Assembly (NCBI RefSeq): GCF_954871325.1
Contig: NC_088776.1
Location: 29,002,508 to 29,066,507 of the forward strand
DNA from: Gordionus sp. m RMFG-2023
Lineage: Eukaryota > Nematomorpha > Gordioida > Chordodea > Parachordodidae
DNA length: 64,000 nucleotides
Direction of reading: 5' to 3'
The stretch's first letter is position 1. Every line of letters starts with the position of its first letter. The position numbers were made by a program, and so were the translations under genes. Below the pieces are notes generated by a model, which worked only from the letters and a program-made list of their open reading frames with translations, was not told where the DNA came from and did not search any database. Shown in pieces: positions 1 to 12,639 of this stretch.

Positions 1-140
1 TGACGCCCTGTATTTGTTTAAAAACGTGATACCCCATTTTTATAACATTATCGAGGCGGAGGCGCTAGCTCTTCAAACCTTTTACGACCTATGTACTTCG
101 AATCGCTGCCTATCAAGTTGTCTTTCCAATCATTCTAATG
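1..140 (+). CDS. KDM3: KDM3 exon, stretch before the zinc finger (5' end outside window)
   Basis: This exon is open from base 2 (GAC) and reads DALYLFKNVIPHFYNIIEAE, then on to base 139, with base 140 as the first base of a split codon. The intron donor is GT at 141-142. The peptide resembles, weakly but in the right place, the vertebrate KDM3 segment just before the zinc finger (DxxxAKxIL..IGDHFxxLxxxE). The split codon (G plus TT from 4734-4735) joins in frame to the zinc-finger exon. Base 1 belongs to the preceding codon, so the exon may start upstream of the window. The similarity alone is modest; the phase match and position raise confidence. Confidence 0.7.
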
Positions 141-1770
141 GTTTTTATTTATATTTATTGGGTTAAGTACCCCCCCCCCCCTTTAAAAAGTCTTGAATTT
201 AAAAAACCTACTATATAAAGAAAAGAAGTTTAAAAAAGAAAATGTATGAATCATGCTTTTTTTTGTCGAGCTCGATATGGGTTATTGTTCGGAAATTTTT
301 TAAAGATGGGTTTCGGTTCATGCGGGTTTAGACATTTTGATCCCGGGTTCGGCAAGATTCAAAGAATTTTTTTAAAAAGTTTAAGTTCATAAGTCGAATA
401 AAGAGAATAAACAATGTTCCATTGTAATGTAGTTCTCAAGATATAAATTTAAAATGACAATTTTTTCTAAATCCGGGCACAACAATAATTTAAAAATGTA
501 TTAATCCTTTTTAAAGCAAACAAAATTTAGAAAATTTTCTAAATATGATATTTTATACATAATATTAATTTTATGGACTTCATCAATTAATTGACAGTCT
601 TCAACACAATTTAAATATTGTTCTAAAAATATAATGTTAATATTACATACTAACAATTTTTTAAATAATTTTTTTAAATCGCATTGTAAAAAGTAGAGTT
701 AGGGTTAATTTGATATTTCCTTGCAAAAATTTTGTTTTGTATTATTCTAACTAAAAAAAAATTTCTGCTAACTTTAAATATATCTTCATCAAACAATTTC
801 ATATTTCTTCAAAAAAAGATAAATAATATTTCAAATATTCCAATAGCCTATAAAAGTGGCAAATATTCTAAGTATAGAAGAAATAACACTATTAAAGATT
901 ATACACAGAAAATTTTAATTTAAAGATTATGTATAAAATGTTTTATAGTATTCCTACCCAGATTTTTTCAATTACGAGTTAATTTAGAGTTTAATCATGC
1001 TAAAATAAAATTTCTTCAAAACAACGAAAAGTCGGTCAAATGAATAATGACAAAAATGTTGCCATGATATATTTTAACTTAGAAGCCTCGGCATTCCCCA
1101 ATTTAATTTTATCCCAAAATCTAGAAAATAGAGGAAACGTTTTCTAGCTAAAAAAATTATAGAAATTTTAAAAATATAATTTTTTCATAAAAATATTTAG
1201 ACAAAATCTAGAAAATAAAAAAAAAATAATATTGATAACTTCCAGTTTCTGGGCAAAGATTGAATGAAATTAAATAATTGAACATTTTTAATAAATAAAT
1301 ATATATTTACATTTAGAATCCTCATGCAATTTAAATGTTATAATCGATATATAATATTTACTTTATAAAAATTATTTTTTTAAAATTTATTAAAAATATA
1401 TTTGTAAATGTTTTGAAAAAATATATAAATATATATTTTGAAATTTATGAAAAAATTAATTAACTTCTTATATTTATTTTAAAAATAAATTTTTAATATA
1501 AATTTTATATATCGATATATATGTTCGTGGGAATGTTTTTTTACGTAATAGGTTATTTTTTCAAATTTAACATTTTTTGAGCGCGTTTTTTTTAAATTTT
1601 AAAATCTGATTGTACCAGAAATGTGTTCTATCATGTTTGGGAAAAAGTCAATCCGATCCAATTTTTCCTCAAATTAATCACATGTAATTATGATTATAAA
1701 AAATTAAAATTACATGTAATTATGATTATATAAAATAATTATAATTATACTACAATCCTTTTCATCTTAA
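141..1770. other. Intron, mostly AT-rich, no gene seen
   Basis: It holds a C-run at 168-182 and a GGGTTCGGC-type hAT-end-like stretch at 255-365. One arm of the CAGAAATATAT inverted repeat lies near 1560-1660, and there is a short direct repeat ACATGTAATTATGATTATA at 1680-1730. Confidence 0.5.
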
Positions 1771-3741
1771 CCTTGAATTCATAGTGAAGCGCTATTGCTT
1801 AGCCGCGATATCGCAGCAGCATATCAGCTGGATCAATACCAGCATTTTCATACATAGTGCAAATTTAACATCTGGTAATTGTAAGCGATTTTAACAATAT
1901 TTCATTATAATGGTTTCCATCAAATTATATATTTTATACAAAATGATGATGAAAAAGAGAACATTAAACAATCTCAATGTTAATAAAAGGAAGGATGGTA
2001 AATTTTACCTCCTCTTTCCTAAACTCTTTAAAAAATCAGGCTAAATTTTACAATTATATGAGAATGGCAAAAATATTTATTTATTCGATCTTATATAGGA
2101 AACTTTTTTATCACATACTAAAACATATAAAATCAGTTTACACCGCAGCCTAATTTTATTAAATATCCTATAACCATAAAAAAAAACGCATGGTTTGTCT
2201 TAGGTAATAATTAAATAAATTTTTTATCTTGTTATTTAGCCACTGGATGTAACCATCTTAGCTTGGTCTATTTCTTCAAATGGAGATTTCAACAATCCAA
2301 AAATTTATTAGGACCACATGCTTAGCTATATAGCAATTAGTAAGCATTCATATGCAACTACTCTCACTCTTGAGAGGATAACAAATAATTTTGAAAAGAA
2401 ATAAAATTTACCTAACTGTGTGGGTAGCCCTTTATTTATACATCCTATATTATAAAAATATATTATATTTTCTACAAATAAAATTTTACCTTATTTTGTA
2501 TTTTATATATTTTTTCAAAATTGTTTTTACATTTTATAGTGATATTTTTTATTAAATATTTCAAAATATTTTTTGACATTACAAACCTATAATATAAAGA
2601 TTTTTCTATATTATTTTAAAAATATATATTCATTATAATTTTACCTTATTTGGATTTCATATGTATACATTTGTTAAATTGTTATATGTAGTGATATTTT
2701 AAATAAATTCACCTTTAATATAGTCTAAACTCATTAAAAAATATATATGTAGGAATATGTCACTAAAAAAGCTATAGTATATAATTTTATATAAAAATAT
2801 AGCAAATAAGGTATTTAAATTTATGAATTTTATTAGAAATCATAAAAATATAGAAAATAAGGTATATAAATTTAAGAATTTTATTAGATAGAAATCATAA
2901 AAATATATACAAAATAATTATATTACAAATAATATATATATATGCAAAATAATTTAATTTATATATAATTAATGAAATTAATGAGTTAATTGTAAATAAC
3001 ATTAAAACTTTGATTAGTTAAATATTTATACAATTCTTCCTTCAGCATAATACATATGCCATCATATTCATTGTTTTGATTTTTAATTCTCTCCATTTTA
3101 ATTTTTTCTTGTAGATTTTTAAACATCTATTTTTAATTTTTTTTATAAAGCAAATAATAAATTTAAATTACCAATGGCATTCCTTTTCTCTTAGGATATT
3201 TATAAGAACTACGAGATTCAACAGAGGATATCTTACATGTAAATAATATACTTTTTTAGATATTATAAATCACCATTCTGAATGCCAAGTTTAATGAATG
3301 CAAGACTATTGAGAATAATTACATCTTCAAATGTATTATCACTCTCATCAAACTTTTTGACACTATCAATGAGGTCAGTTAAATATTTTATTTATTATAT
3401 AATCATTTATGCTCTTGCACAAATATATAAATGCTGTTTTATCTATTTTCTCAAAAAATATTATAATTTAAATGATCATTTTATCTTGATTCATAGGTTT
3501 GATATCTTCAAAAAAGGTAGTCATTAAATTCATTACCGCTAAAGGTAGAATAATTTGCTACATTCACTAAAGGCAGTATATAACGAATCAATATTTCAAA
3601 ATCAAACACAAATTGATATGTATTTAAAAAAAATCGCTGAGATTAGTTTTAGCGACTCAAGTCGCACGATCGGTAACTATAAACGATATGATATTTACTG
3701 TATTTTGTATTTATCGCGGCTGCCACTATGAATTCAAAGTA
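1771..3741 (-). mobile_element. Unclassified element with GAATTCATAGTG ends; spliced-looking minus-strand coding pieces
   Basis: The ends mirror each other: CCTTGAATTCATAGTG at 1771 and the reverse complement of CACTATGAATTCAAAGT at 3724-3740, each followed inward by a CCGCGATA motif. No clean target duplication is visible. On the minus strand near 3490-3600 the frame reads EILIRYILPLVNVANYSTFS then GNEFNDYLF. Near 3280-3375 it reads SVKKFDESDNTFEDVI and LNSLAFIKLG. Near 3180-3245 a short AG/GT-bounded piece reads SSVESRSSYKYPKRKG. I do not recognise the protein; a transposase remnant is the simplest idea. Confidence 0.35.
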
Positions 3742-4733
3742 ACGAATGTCATAATATAATAACCATATAATTTGTATTTTTATGTTTAAAAAAAATATAT
3801 AAAACTCGTTAAATATGTAATACCAAGATAAGAATTTTCATATAAATTATAAAGATTATATTTACACATTAGATATGTTATCAAATTCTGTGTTACAAAA
3901 TGGAACATCATTAATATTAGACATTGATATTTTAAACTGTATTTCCACCATAATCAACAACTGATATTAATTTTTTTGAATTGATATTGAATATTTTTTT
4001 AAAGTATCAATTTTTTATATAGGTATTTATTTAAACGTGTTATTATTATACTTATTAAGTATGGTTACAGAGTGATGAAATCAACAATATGTTATATTTC
4101 AAAGCCACTTTTAATTGGAAAATTTTCTAGCATATTAATATCTCATTCATCTTTTATAGGTAAGCTCAAGTTAAATATCATTAATTAGATTTGTGGAAGA
4201 TCTCAAACTCTCACATTTAAAAAAATAATGATTGTTTTAGACAAATTTTTGCATTTAGGATTGTTTATAATAGCAGCTTTAGATATTATTAATGATCCTA
4301 TATCATTTTGTTTAAATCTCAGTAAATTAGGCCAAATATTATAAAATAAACTATGATTGCAATTATTAATTTTTCATAAAATGTAATTAATTTCAAGAAA
4401 ATTATAATCATAAATGTAATTGAAATGATGAATTCCTTTTTTTTAAATTGTATTTAATTACAGTTACTAATTCTAAACATCAATTTGCAGTAAGTTTTCA
4501 AATGATATTTTATTAGGTTTCTAGATACAGTTTGATTTGCAATTGAAAAAAATTAATTCAATCTTTTAATAAGGTACGCGAATTCTTTTATCCACATTAT
4601 TTCGGATTGATAGATGTATAACGATCAACCCATTACTTAATTAAAAAAAAATTAATAAATCGGCCGATATATTAAATTATCAATACAATCCCTATTTTTT
4701 ACATAATTATAATCACGATTTCTTTTATTGTAG

Positions 4734-5145
4734 TTCTTCCATCAACCCTTACTCCATGTCCTGTACCCTTATTGAACAATCTTGTTTACGATTTGCCGCT
4801 CAATCCTAAAGGATCAGGGGCCATTAAGAGTGCGTGGAAAAACCCCGTTGAATTTGTGAGAGAAATGTGCGATGTATGCCAGACCACCTTGTTTAACAGG
4901 CATTTAGTGTGCCCTAGGTGCGGCTTTTCGGCTTGTTTGGATTGTTTCTTAGCCAAAAAAACTTACGAAAATAATCATCGTCAAAATTTGTCAAGTCCTA
5001 GCTCTAGTCTTACCGATATCAATAATTATAATAATATATTTAGTGTTGATAATGTTACCATTGATTATACTTGCTCTATTAACGATGAAAATTTACTGAG
5101 GGATGATAAAATACTCAACTTTGATAATGGGACCAGCATTGAAAG
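4734..5145 (+). CDS. KDM3: KDM3 exon with the Cys-rich zinc finger
   Basis: KDM3 proteins demethylate mono- and dimethylated H3K9 in the nucleus; this exon carries their characteristic zinc finger. The peptide runs [20 protein letters not shown], then [20 protein letters not shown], matching the family pattern (REMCDVCxTTxFNxHWVCPRCGFxxCxDC) with all finger cysteines and the histidine kept. A ~65-residue polar, Asn/Ser/Asp-rich tail without family similarity follows. The acceptor is TAG at 4731-4733 after a T-rich tract. The donor is AAAG|GTAGCT at 5146. The entering codon is completed by TT (phase 1) and the exon leaves AG (phase 2), which the next exon completes. Confidence 0.93.
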
Positions 5146-5754
5146 GTAGCTTAATTTATTATTATACTTTTAATTATAATTCTTGGCGAATATATTTTAC
5201 TGGAATATTTTATATAATTTTTTAAAATTATATAATGCGTCAGCCTTATAGAAATATTTGGATATTGCAAAATTATATAATTAAGGTTGCAAAGATGTAC
5301 CCGAAGAACTTATTTCTTTTAAACAATAGCATTGAGACAATATAAATAACACCATATAATTAAATTACGAAAATTTTAAAAAGCAAAAATAATTATTTTT
5401 TTGAATATTTCAAAACCTAAAGATCACATTCAAAAACAAAAAATATTTTAGAACATAAAAACAAAAACAAAATTTGCCTTATTTCTGAATAATAATTTAA
5501 TTTGATATTATTAAATTCTCATTAATTTACCTAAAGTTGCTAAATATTTTTTTTATATCTACATTCTTTACTTCTAAGAATTTAATCATTTCAAACGCTA
5601 CCTTTTTTCTAGCCGTCATTATTATAGCTTGAATTTCTCTGGTAAATTTTAAGACTATTTTTTAAAAATTAAATATTTCTACTCATGGGTAGATGGTGAT
5701 ATAATTTCATTAATTAAATAAATTCAACTTAATCAAAAATCTATAATGAGATGC

Positions 5755-6612
5755 ACTGATATTTTTTATCAGATAGGATCGAGCTGATATTTCTTCTTTT
5801 TTAAGATATCTGTTATCGGCATTATAAAATTTAGGTTAATGATGCTTACTACCAAGTGAATGTATGGAAATATTCTAAATACCAACCTAATTTGCTACCG
5901 ACCAAAATTTATTAAAATGTAATAAGATCCTTATTATTTAATATATTAATACCACGTGGTCGAGTCCGGCCTCCTATATATTATCCCCCCAAGGATGGAA
6001 CCACCAAGTTAGAATAAGAAAAAAAACATGATCATTCCCGGGATTCGAACCCGGGAGTATGGGATAAGTAAACCAAGCTCTTGCCTACTAGGCCATAGAA
6101 GCTTTCTAAGAATCACGATTTTTCAAATATATACTATAAATATATTTGGTAGTGCCTATCCAAATGAAAAATGAACAAAATTCAAATTTGATAGATGGTA
6201 CCTTAAGGTACCAAGCATCATTAACCTAAAATTTACCTATCCGATCCAATAAAATGGCGTCTAAATTTAAAAAAATTTCAAATTTATTAAAATATATCTA
6301 TTTAAATAGATAAATGTTATTATATAAATAAGTGATTTATCAATAAAAATATTTTATATACTTGTTGTTCATGAATATAAACCATAACTGATCATTATAA
6401 TAAATTTAAATGACTTATATGGTATAGTTTAATTCTAGTTGTTATACTATTAAAAAGTATATGAGATGATTAGATTTATATGCATTAAAAATTAAAACGA
6501 TTAGTATGTTTGAATACAAAATCAGATATGATACAGGATCGGTAATTGGCCGATATCAATTTAATATCGAATCGTATCGTTCTCTAAAAAGTAATATCGG
6601 TACACTCCCAAT
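5755..6612 (+). mobile_element. hAT-like remnant with ATCGG-rich ends
   Basis: The left end (TATTTTTTATCAGATAGGATCG) and right end (GATCGGTAATTGGCCGATATC, then GGTACACTCCC) match the copies at 12640-13785 (inverted) and 38263-39325. The middle (6290-6520) is shared almost base for base with 39080-39260. The copy is internally deleted and interrupted at 5834-6227 by a tRNA-like-bearing element. Confidence 0.55.
5834..6227 (-). mobile_element. Terminal-inverted-repeat element carrying a tRNA-like block
   Basis: The element begins GGTTAATGATGCTT and ends AAGCATCATTAACCT, with an 8-bp AAAATTTA duplication at 5826-5833 and 6228-6235. Inside, on the minus strand (about 6103 to 6031), is a tRNA-like stretch with an A-box-like TGGCCTAGTAGG and a perfect T-arm/B box CCCGGGTTCGAATCCCGGG. 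The acceptor stem does not pair, so it is not a working tRNA. The ends look like a MITE and the core like a tRNA-derived SINE head. A second copy lies at 15916-16265. Confidence 0.75.
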
Positions 6613-7368
6613 AATTTGGGTATTTAGATATTTTGCATACTAAAATAGAGAAAATAGGAATATGGCTCTAATATTATAAGAAGCAGTAAAGATTGTGTAT
6701 CGATTTAAGTCATATTGGAAAAATTAATACATACTTCTTATGGATATTAAACAATCATTTTGATAATTGTAAAATGGATTGATACCTTATAACGATGCGA
6801 ATATAGTAAACAAGGAAAAGAATGTAAACGAAAGAAATGTAAAATTATTTATCATATTTTGGTTTGAACTAGGTTTAATTTCATTTGTAAAGCTTATTTT
6901 AATTCCTTCAAAAAAATTATTATATCGGTTTCGGTTACGGTTCTAATATTTACAGGTTTATTCCGGTTCATTCCGAGTCCTTGCAATATTCATATAAATT
7001 TGTATTTTATTTAATATGTACAATATAAATTTTATTCAGTCTAATAAAAAAAGTAATTAAAATACAATCAAATTAAAAATTATTGTGGTTATATAAAATA
7101 ATTTACATGATTGATATCGAAAAAATATGATTTAATTGTTTTTATAGAGAAAATAATATCTAAAAAAATATAATAAGGTACATATTAAAAAGAATCAATA
7201 TGTTATTATTATTATTGACATTTTTATGAAACAAAATAAATATGTATTGAGAATATTTGTATTTTTAATATTTATTTATCTGGTCGGGCTTCGGGTCGAA
7301 CACCTCTTACGACCCAAGCACGAGGAATAATATCCTATGTCCGAACCCGAGCCTCAGTTTGGGTTACC

Positions 7369-7711
7369 GTTCTAAATCGCTAAATATTGGGAACCTGGCT
7401 TATATCTCCTAGAAATTTTTTAAAGTAAATTTGAAATTAATATTAATGGATACTAGGGGACTAAACACTTGTATTTAAATTGAAAATTTAAAAAAAATCG
7501 CTAAAATGGAAGAAATATCGATATTTCTTCCATTTTAGCGATTTTTTATTTCTTCCATTTTAGCGATTTTTTTTTAAATTTTCAATTTAAATACAAGTGT
7601 TTAGTCCCCTAGTATCCATTAATATTAATTTCAAATTTACTTTAAAAATTTTCTAGGAGATATAAGCCAGGTTCCCAATTTTTAGCGATTTTTGTTTTAG
7701 CGATTTAGAAC
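7369..7711. repeat. Near-perfect 343-bp foldback
   Basis: The left arm starts GTTCTAAATCGCTAAA at 7369 and the right arm ends in its complement at 7711. The arms are ~150 bases each, almost identical, and meet near an ATCGAT centre at ~7515. A 25-base block (ATTTCTTCCATTTTAGCGAT) is duplicated on the right side of the centre. No flanking duplication was seen. Confidence 0.85.
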
Positions 7712-8471
7712 CTATCCCTCAGGTTGAGCTTCAGACATCCCGCGTAGGCTTCTATCACTAGATATATATAACCTGAGGACAAACTTTTAGATATATTTTT
7801 AAAATAATATATAAACTTAGATATAATAAAATATATATATGCCAAATTATAGTAAAATGGAAACTAGTAATACTCGTTCTAATTTTACTATATTAGTTCC
7901 TGAAGTAATTCCTGTTTGGAATTGATATTAAAATTTTGAGGAATATTATTTTTTTATGAAATAAGCAGATTCCAATAAAACAAATTTTGAACTAAAGTTG
8001 TAAACGATACTTCAAAAAAGAAACGCGTTATTCGTTATGTATAAAAAAAGGAACGCGTTACTTACTCCTTACCTTGTGTAAAAGGAAACGCGCTTTACTG
8101 GCTTTTCAAAAAGTAACTTGTTAAAAAATTAAATATTATATACAAGAAATTTTTTTCCCCCTTATATATAGTATAAAAATTATGCGAAAAATAATATATT
8201 ATATGATAAAATCTTATAATTTTTTTTCAATATATAATTATTAAATGAAATAATACAAAAATAATATATTATAAGATAAAATCCTATAATAATTTTTTTT
8301 CAATATATAATTATTAAATGAAATAATACAAAAATAATATAATATATTATAAGATATATTTTTGTATCATTTTTTAGTTTATTAATAACAATTAATTTTA
8401 AATGTTTGATCAGATAAACAAGAGCGCTTAGTGCTCAACGCAGCTTTCGCCGTACTAAACACACGTTCAAC

Positions 8472-11400
8472 CAGGGTTTCGAACCGAACCGAACCGCCAA
8501 ACCGGAATGAACCGTTATAATTTTCTGAACCGTAACCGTAACCGAACCGTTATAAAGAAACTATAAAAAGAGCGAACCGAACCGTTATAAATATTTTAAA
8601 CCGGTTCAAAACGGTTTTTAAAAATAATTAAATTTAAACATTATTAACCTAAATTTGAAATTTGAATTTTCCTTGGGGAAATTTTTAAACTCTTTATTTC
8701 TTTTCAAATTGAATTTTTTTTACATGTCAATTAATACCACCATGTTTATTGTTTTTTCTTTTCACTTTAATAAATACTCAATTTAATAGAGATTAAGCGA
8801 ATTACCAGTTAATTAGATAAGAATCTTAAAATCAAACAAGACTATTCTTTAAATTAACAAGTTTATTCTTATATATATATATATGTATATTAGTTATTAA
8901 TTAGCTTATTAATACTTGCTAATAATTTGGGAAAAATCATAATTCTAACTAACATATAAAGAAAATCAGGTACTGATTACTTTTAATAAAATACCGTTTT
9001 ATATTAATTTCTTATTAATTAATATTTTCATAATGAATGATTTATAATTACTTAAATGAATATTAGAATTCTGAAATTAAAAAAAAACATATGATTGTTA
9101 ATTAATATTCCTATATTTTATGGTTAATTTATTTATTTATTTCCATTTACACTTTAGTGGATAATTTCTTGAAATAATAACTACTTACTGATTAACCTTC
9201 TAAATCTTATAGTACCAAATAAAATTTAAACACATGAAATTCAATTGGATAATTATAAAATATAAAGTATCCATTAAAGTTTTAATTTAATTAACTTTAA
9301 TTTTTTAATAAAAGACAGTTGTTTTTGGAATTTTAAACAGCTTTTCTATTTCTTTTCTTCTTATTTTATATCTTATCTTTTTGCTTCTTTCTTTTCTCTA
9401 TTAAATCAAATTATTTATTAAAATGGTATTAGTAAGCTCCATTCACTTATTTAGTTTCATCTGTGTACAAGTTTGTTTTGTTAGTATTTTTGAGGAAAAA
9501 ATCGGCATAATTATATGAAGGGTAGGCCTGCATATAATTCACATTTTTGAGGGAGATCTTGTCAGATAAGATAAATAAAAATTATACTGATTCTATTAAG
9601 AAATTTATTTATTCTATTTTTATAATAAAAGATTCTGATCTATTCATCATCATATAGCATATTAGTATCTATTAAATGGTTCGGGAAAAGTCAAATCCTG
9701 TGCGATCATATTTTAAATTAGATATTGTAAAAAATCAATCTACTTGTAAACTAGAAAACTGTGGTAAAGTTTTAACCGGGGACCATGCAGCAAATCTTGA
9801 ACGACATATAGAAAGATTCCACGATAAGGAATTAAAATTATTAAAAAAAAAAAAGATAATTTGACTATTAAAAAAACAATAACAAAAAATGCAAATAATC
9901 ATAATACAATTCAAAATGCTTTTACCAAAACTAATACAATACAAATTAATATTAATAAAGACACTTTAATCCGCTCCTGCACTGAGTTAATCACAGTTCA
10001 TGGGAGACCAATAAAATCAATTGATGACAAAGCATTTAGAAATATTATAGATCCGATAATTGTAGGATTGGGTGGTAATTTAACCATCAATTCTGAAAAT
10101 ATACGCAATAATATTAAAAAAATGGCATTTGATTTTTCGCAAAATTTAAAAAAAGAAATATACCAAAAACTTATATCGTTAAAATTAGATATTGCAACTC
10201 GATATGATAGGTCCATACTGGGGATCAATATTCAATTTATAGATAATGGAGAAATAAAATTAAGAACGTTATGCATGAAAGAGATAAAAGAAAGACATAC
10301 ATCAGAATATCTAAAAAAAATTATTCTAGATGTTCTAAACGAACATGAAATAAGAATTGATCAAATTTATACGATAACCACAGACAATGCAGCTAACATG
10401 ATTAAATTAATTAAGCTGTTAATACATCATGATGAAGAAGATGATGAAGATGATATCCTTAATGATTATTTAGATAATGATAATTTAAATAACAATGATG
10501 ATATAATTGTTAATGAAAATGAAGAACCTTTTTTTAATATTGAAAATATTAATCTTGTACCTCATACGAGATCCATGTTAATGGGCATTAGATGTGCCTC
10601 CCACACATTTCAATTAGCAATTAATGATTGCATAAAAAATTCAAATGAAATTGTTATTATTAATAAAGCAAGAAACATTTGCAAAAAAATAAGAAATCAG
10701 ACTACAATGTCTATTTTGTCCAAATTAAATTTAAAAAAGCCACTAATAGATTGTTGCACAAGATGGAATTCAATCTATTTAATGTTGGAAAGATTATTAG
10801 AGTTAAAAAACTTTTGCCAAGAAATATCGGCCCAAAGTAATGATCGTGAAAAATGTTTGTCAGAGAATGAATGGAAAATAATTAGTGATATATTAAAAGC
10901 TTTATATCCATCTTATATTTTGACAAAATATATACAAAGTGAACAAATGACCATGGGCGATTTTTATGCAGCATGGATCAAATGTATCATGCAAACTAGC
11001 AAAATAGACACTTCATTTGCCAAACTTTTAGTTTGTACAATCAAAGCACGAGAGATTAATTTGAAAAATGAAGTTTTTTGCTCAGCTATATATCTCGACC
11101 CAAGATATAATGTATTTTTATCATTTGAAGAAAAAGATATCGCCAAAAAACATCTCTATAAAACTTGGAACTTAATCCAAAATTTAAATAATCAGAATAT
11201 TGAAAATCTAGATACTATTCCTACGTGTTCACATTCGAAAGATAACTTAGATGATGATTTTGAAGATTTATTAATGTCTCATGAAAGCCTTAATAAGAAT
11301 AGTTCTCAGGGCATAGAAAATTATAATAAATGTGTAGAAATAGAGTATATAATTCGGTCATTTGATAATATAGAGAGATTAGAAAAAGATGCAAATCTTT

Positions 11401-12006
11401 TGAATTATTGGGGAAATGTAAAGAATAGTATGCCAGAACTTTATAAGTTAGCTATGGTTGTGCTAGCAGTTCCAGCTACGCAGGTATCCGTAGAAAGAGC
11501 ATTTTCTAGCCTTAAGTTTATACTCTCTGCCCAAAGAACTAAATTAAATCCTGAAATATTAGAAAATATTTTAGTTATCCGTTCCAATTCTCTTTTTAAA
11601 AATAAATAATATAAATTTCATTATATTTATGTGTTATTTTATTCCTGATTGTATTTGCGCATGTTTGTGTTTATCTTATTTATGAAATAAAAAGAATTGA
11701 TTTGTCTAATTTATATTTACTAAGTTTAATAAAAATATCTATTAGATTATCATTCATGGTTTTAAATAAGAAATTATAAAAAGATTTTTCTCTAAAATTA
11801 ATATATACATGGTTAATGATTAATTTTTTTTAAAATTAAATTTATAAAAACCGGAACAAACCGAAAAGAACCGTTATAAATTATAAACCGAACCGAACCG
11901 ATATGATTTTTTTTTTTAAAAACCGAAATGGAACAAAACCTTTATAAAATTTTAAACTAAAAACCGGAACGAACCGAACCGTTATACTAAACGGTTCGAA
12001 ACCCTG
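8472..12006 (+). mobile_element. hAT transposon, nearly intact
   Basis: The termini are CAGGGTTTCGAACCGAACCG and its mirrored partner ending CGGTTCGAAACCCTG. The flanking 8-bp duplication CGTTCAAC (8464-8471, 12007-12014) is perfect. Both subterminal regions (8472-8620, 11850-12000) are packed with GAACCGAACCG and AACCGTTATAA motifs, probably transposase binding sites as in other hATs (inference). At 3535 bp with an almost complete transposase, this is among the youngest insertions in the window. Confidence 0.95.
9676..11609 (+). pseudogene. hAT transposase with BED zinc finger (one frameshift)
   Basis: The first segment (ATG at 9676) carries a BED-type finger: CKLENCGKVL, then NLERHIERFH. 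It runs out of frame at a 12-A run (9843-9854). The remaining ~580 codons are open to the stop at 11607-11609 in a different frame. Recognisable hAT parts in order are TTDNAANM (catalytic Asp), GIRCASHTFQLAIND, CCTRWNSIYLML, AIYLDPRY, and the C-terminal dimerisation block VSVERAFSSLKFI with its catalytic Glu. An acidic Asp/Asn insert lies before GIRCASH. The A-run could be a slippage site or simply the first inactivating change; I favour the latter. Confidence 0.9.
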
Positions 12007-12639
12007 CGTTCAACTGGCCCAGAGGATGGGATGGTTGTATTATAATTAATAAATAAAAATTTTAATTTTGGGAGGAAATAATAGTTTTGCATAATTTATT
12101 AAAAGATGTTATATCATATAGGCTGAACTTTAAGAATTAATTAACTATATCATTTTTAATTTGAAATTTTGGAAAGTTATTTTGCCATAATATACAGTGT
12201 AAATACAATTACTATTTTTTTTTTATCTGTTTATAAAATTTTAAAATATTTTACATAATAAATATATATACATAGTTATTATTGTAAAATATTGTAATGA
12301 CTTGTGCAGATCTGGAAAGCCCGCAGGGAAATTAAACAGAAAATTATAATGGTCCAGGCAATCCATGTATAAAAATTTTTCTGACTGGGCCGGACAATTA
12401 TATATAAATGCAGGCGTCTCGCAAATCTCTGATTTTCAGTAAAATTTTAATAGGCTAGCTCGGCATAAATACTTATGTATTTTATTGAATATCAAGCTAA
12501 TATTTTGAATGAAACTACTTGAAAATATATTACAATATGCTTATTTTTTTGTATTTCAGGAGCTGTCTAAATAAAATAATAAATATATAGATAATATTAA
12601 ATACACAAAAATTAAACAAATTATTTATAACATGTTCCA

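Larger units (their letters stand above)
7990..12120. mobile_element. hAT-like remnant with AACGCGTT-rich ends, split by a younger hAT
   Basis: Bases 7990-8463 and 12015-12110 match the copies at 28354-28830 and 32977-33420 in order (TACTTCAAAAAAGAAACGCG, then the AACGCGTTACT repeats, then CAGAGGATGG). The hAT at 8472-12006 sits inside it, duplicating CGTTCAAC of this older element. No coding part survives in this copy. Confidence 0.6.

Noticed and set aside
168-182. C-run (also 14421, 59628-59658) as a structural or regulatory element
   Set aside because: Simple homopolymers, also prone to sequencing error; no pattern around them.
3160-3600. Nuclear-receptor ligand domain exons on the minus strand
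   Set aside because: A faint resemblance in two short peptides only; no diagnostic motif, and the pieces sit within matched repeat ends.
6031-6103. Possible tRNA gene (minus strand) with perfect T-arm
   Set aside because: The acceptor stem does not pair and the block repeats inside a transposable unit at 15916-16265; treated as SINE-like.
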